A stretch of 6,048 nucleotides of DNA, taken from NCBI GenBank assembly GCA_022843085.1, contig JALHOI010000212.1, positions 1-6,048 on the forward strand, given 5' to 3'. The DNA comes from Pseudobdellovibrionaceae bacterium. Its GTDB lineage: Bacteria; Bdellovibrionota; Bdellovibrionia; Bdellovibrionales; JAMPXM01. A program made the position numbers and the translations under genes. The first letter of the stretch is position 1. Each line of letters starts with the position of its first letter. Under the pieces are notes generated by a model. That model searched no databases, had not been told where the DNA came from, and was given only the letters and a program-made list of their open reading frames with translations. Of the stretch, positions 5,269-6,048 are shown one piece after another.

Positions 5269-6048
5269 ACCGACATCACATCGGCATTTTTGGGCGGTGA
5301 AAAGGTGAACTTTTCACTTGCAGCTTTGGCGCTTTCGAATTTGACGTTCGCAAGCGTGTACTGCGTTTCGTTGTCCTGAAAGTCCCAGATCAGAATTTCG
5401 CGAAAATCCCGATCGCCTTTTGTTCCGGGCAATTCGGGCCCAAGCGCGAGTAAGGCCCGCTTCGCTTCAACCCAATCGTCTTTCGGCTGCAGATAATAGC
5501 GGATTCCTCCGTCTTTATCGAGCGCTACGCCCGAGACGGTAAAAGACTTCAGAAAACCGTCTTTTCCTAACAGGGCCAAAAAACCTGTAGGACCTGACTT
5601 TTTGGTCTTCACAGGGCCTGTGACGACCTGAACGGCAGCATCTTTCAATTCGACCGGAGGATAAGTGACCGCCCAGAACGCCTTATCACCCACCACAAGC
5701 AGCTGGCGCTCGGCGGTTTCAGCTGTCTTCAAATCCATTCGAACGCGGCCCTTCGAAACGAGGAGGTCACCTTTGGCAGTCTTCTCAGTTCCCAAAAGAC
5801 CGACGGTCGTTTTGCGGTTTAGCTTTGCTCGAACCTGACCGGCCCCGGAAAGACGTCTTTGAAACTTCTCGAGGGTCTTTTTCTGAAGCTCAGTCGCGGG
5901 CCCGATCGACGGTAGGGCCGCGGGTTGTAATTCTGGCCGCGCTTCTGGCCGCGCTTCTGGCCGCGCTTCTGAGGCAAAGGCCCCCTCACACACGACAGTG
6001 GCGAACAAAATAGGGACTGCAAGAACACATCGGAAAACCGTCGTCCAA
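5259..6048 (-). CDS. lolA: LolA-like lipoprotein carrier, 5' partial
   Basis: 262 codons are open from the window edge (6047) to the TGA at 5259-5261. LolA is the periplasmic chaperone that takes lipoproteins from LolCDE at the inner membrane to the outer membrane. Family-like segments are GDLLVSKGRVRMDLK followed by ERQLLVVGDKAFWAVTYPP (the 'phenotype of bound acyl chain' sheet), and, near the end, FREILIWDFQDNETQYTLANVKF and FTFSPPKNADVM, which fits the usual F-x-x-P-P-x-x-x-D-V ending. A TTG at 6008 could be called the start, but in-frame codons further upstream continue a signal peptide (FRCVLAVPILFATVV, then AFA|SE cleavage), so the true start lies at or beyond the window edge. Just after the cleavage site come three EARP repeats, giving a flexible, Pro-rich mature N-terminus. 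It heads the minus-strand cluster with yajQ and rimO. In E. coli lolA follows ftsK; the same may hold here, but the upstream gene is out of view. Confidence 0.78.
   Translation of the reverse strand, partial: WTTVFRCVLAVPILFATVVCEGAFASEARPEARPEARPELQPAALPSIGPATELQKKTLEKFQRRLSGAGQVRAKLNRKTTVGLLGTEKTAKGDLLVSKGRVRMDLKTAETAERQLLVVGDKAFWAVTYPPVELKDAAVQVVTGPVKTKKSGPTGFLALLGKDGFLKSFTVSGVALDKDGGIRYYLQPKDDWVEAKRALLALGPELPGTKGDRDFREILIWDFQDNETQYTLANVKFESAKAASEKFTFSPPKNADVMSVAN
5931..5966. repeat. 12-bp tandem repeat coding for EARP x3
   Basis: Three exact copies of TTCTGGCCGCGC (plus strand) lie head to tail, followed by a 4-base start of a fourth. Being 12 bp, the repeat keeps frame and encodes Glu-Ala-Arg-Pro three times in the LolA-like protein, immediately after the predicted signal-peptide cleavage site. 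Copy number could vary by slippage without breaking the gene. Confidence 0.95.

Noticed and set aside
4675..5379. Plus-strand reading frame of 234 codons with a repeated peptide
   Set aside because: It is antisense to yajQ and the LolA-like gene, and its repeated peptide is only the 27-bp DNA repeat read in another frame; there is no family resemblance.
6006..6008. TTG as the start codon of the LolA-like gene
   Set aside because: In-frame upstream codons to the window edge continue the hydrophobic signal peptide, so starting at this TTG would remove its front part.

Overview
This window most resembles a chromosomal segment of a Gram-negative bacterium of deltaproteobacterial or Bdellovibrionota type. 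That placement is an inference from protein character, near-balanced base composition and a LolA-like gene; no sequence shown here proves it. The first 14 bases match the 3' end of the standard Illumina adapter, so the window very probably begins at a raw contig end, and genomic sequence starts at about base 15.

Left block, plus strand (15-1232). A 5'-truncated tetratricopeptide-repeat protein is followed after 50 bp by a hypoxanthine-type phosphoribosyltransferase (hpt-like), with no terminator between them. The hpt-like gene meets a convergent minus-strand gene at a perfect 23-bp hairpin with a 3-nt loop, flanked by an A-tract and a T-tract. This is a near-symmetric bidirectional terminator that overlaps the stop codons of both genes.

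Right block, minus strand (6048 down to 1290). In transcription order the genes are: a LolA-like periplasmic lipoprotein chaperone (cut by the right edge), yajQ, rimO, and an exported patatin-like lipase/acyl hydrolase. Gaps are 89, 24 and 127 bp. The first three could form one envelope/translation housekeeping operon. A weak hairpin precedes the patatin-like gene, which has its own strong ribosome binding site and may be a separate unit.

How the genes relate: hpt acts in purine salvage, LolA in outer-membrane lipoprotein transport, YajQ is a nucleotide or cyclic-di-GMP binding protein, RimO methylthiolates ribosomal protein S12, and the patatin-like protein is probably a secreted or periplasmic acyl hydrolase. 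They are mostly housekeeping and I see no mobile element, CRISPR array, tRNA or rRNA.

The least ordinary features are: two short tandem repeats at the two ends of the LolA-like gene (a 12-bp coding repeat, and a 27-bp dyad-bearing repeat that duplicates the stop codon); the long convergent hairpin; divergence of a catalytic loop in the hpt-like protein; and divergence of the active-site motifs in the patatin-like protein. I do not see a convincing new multi-gene system.
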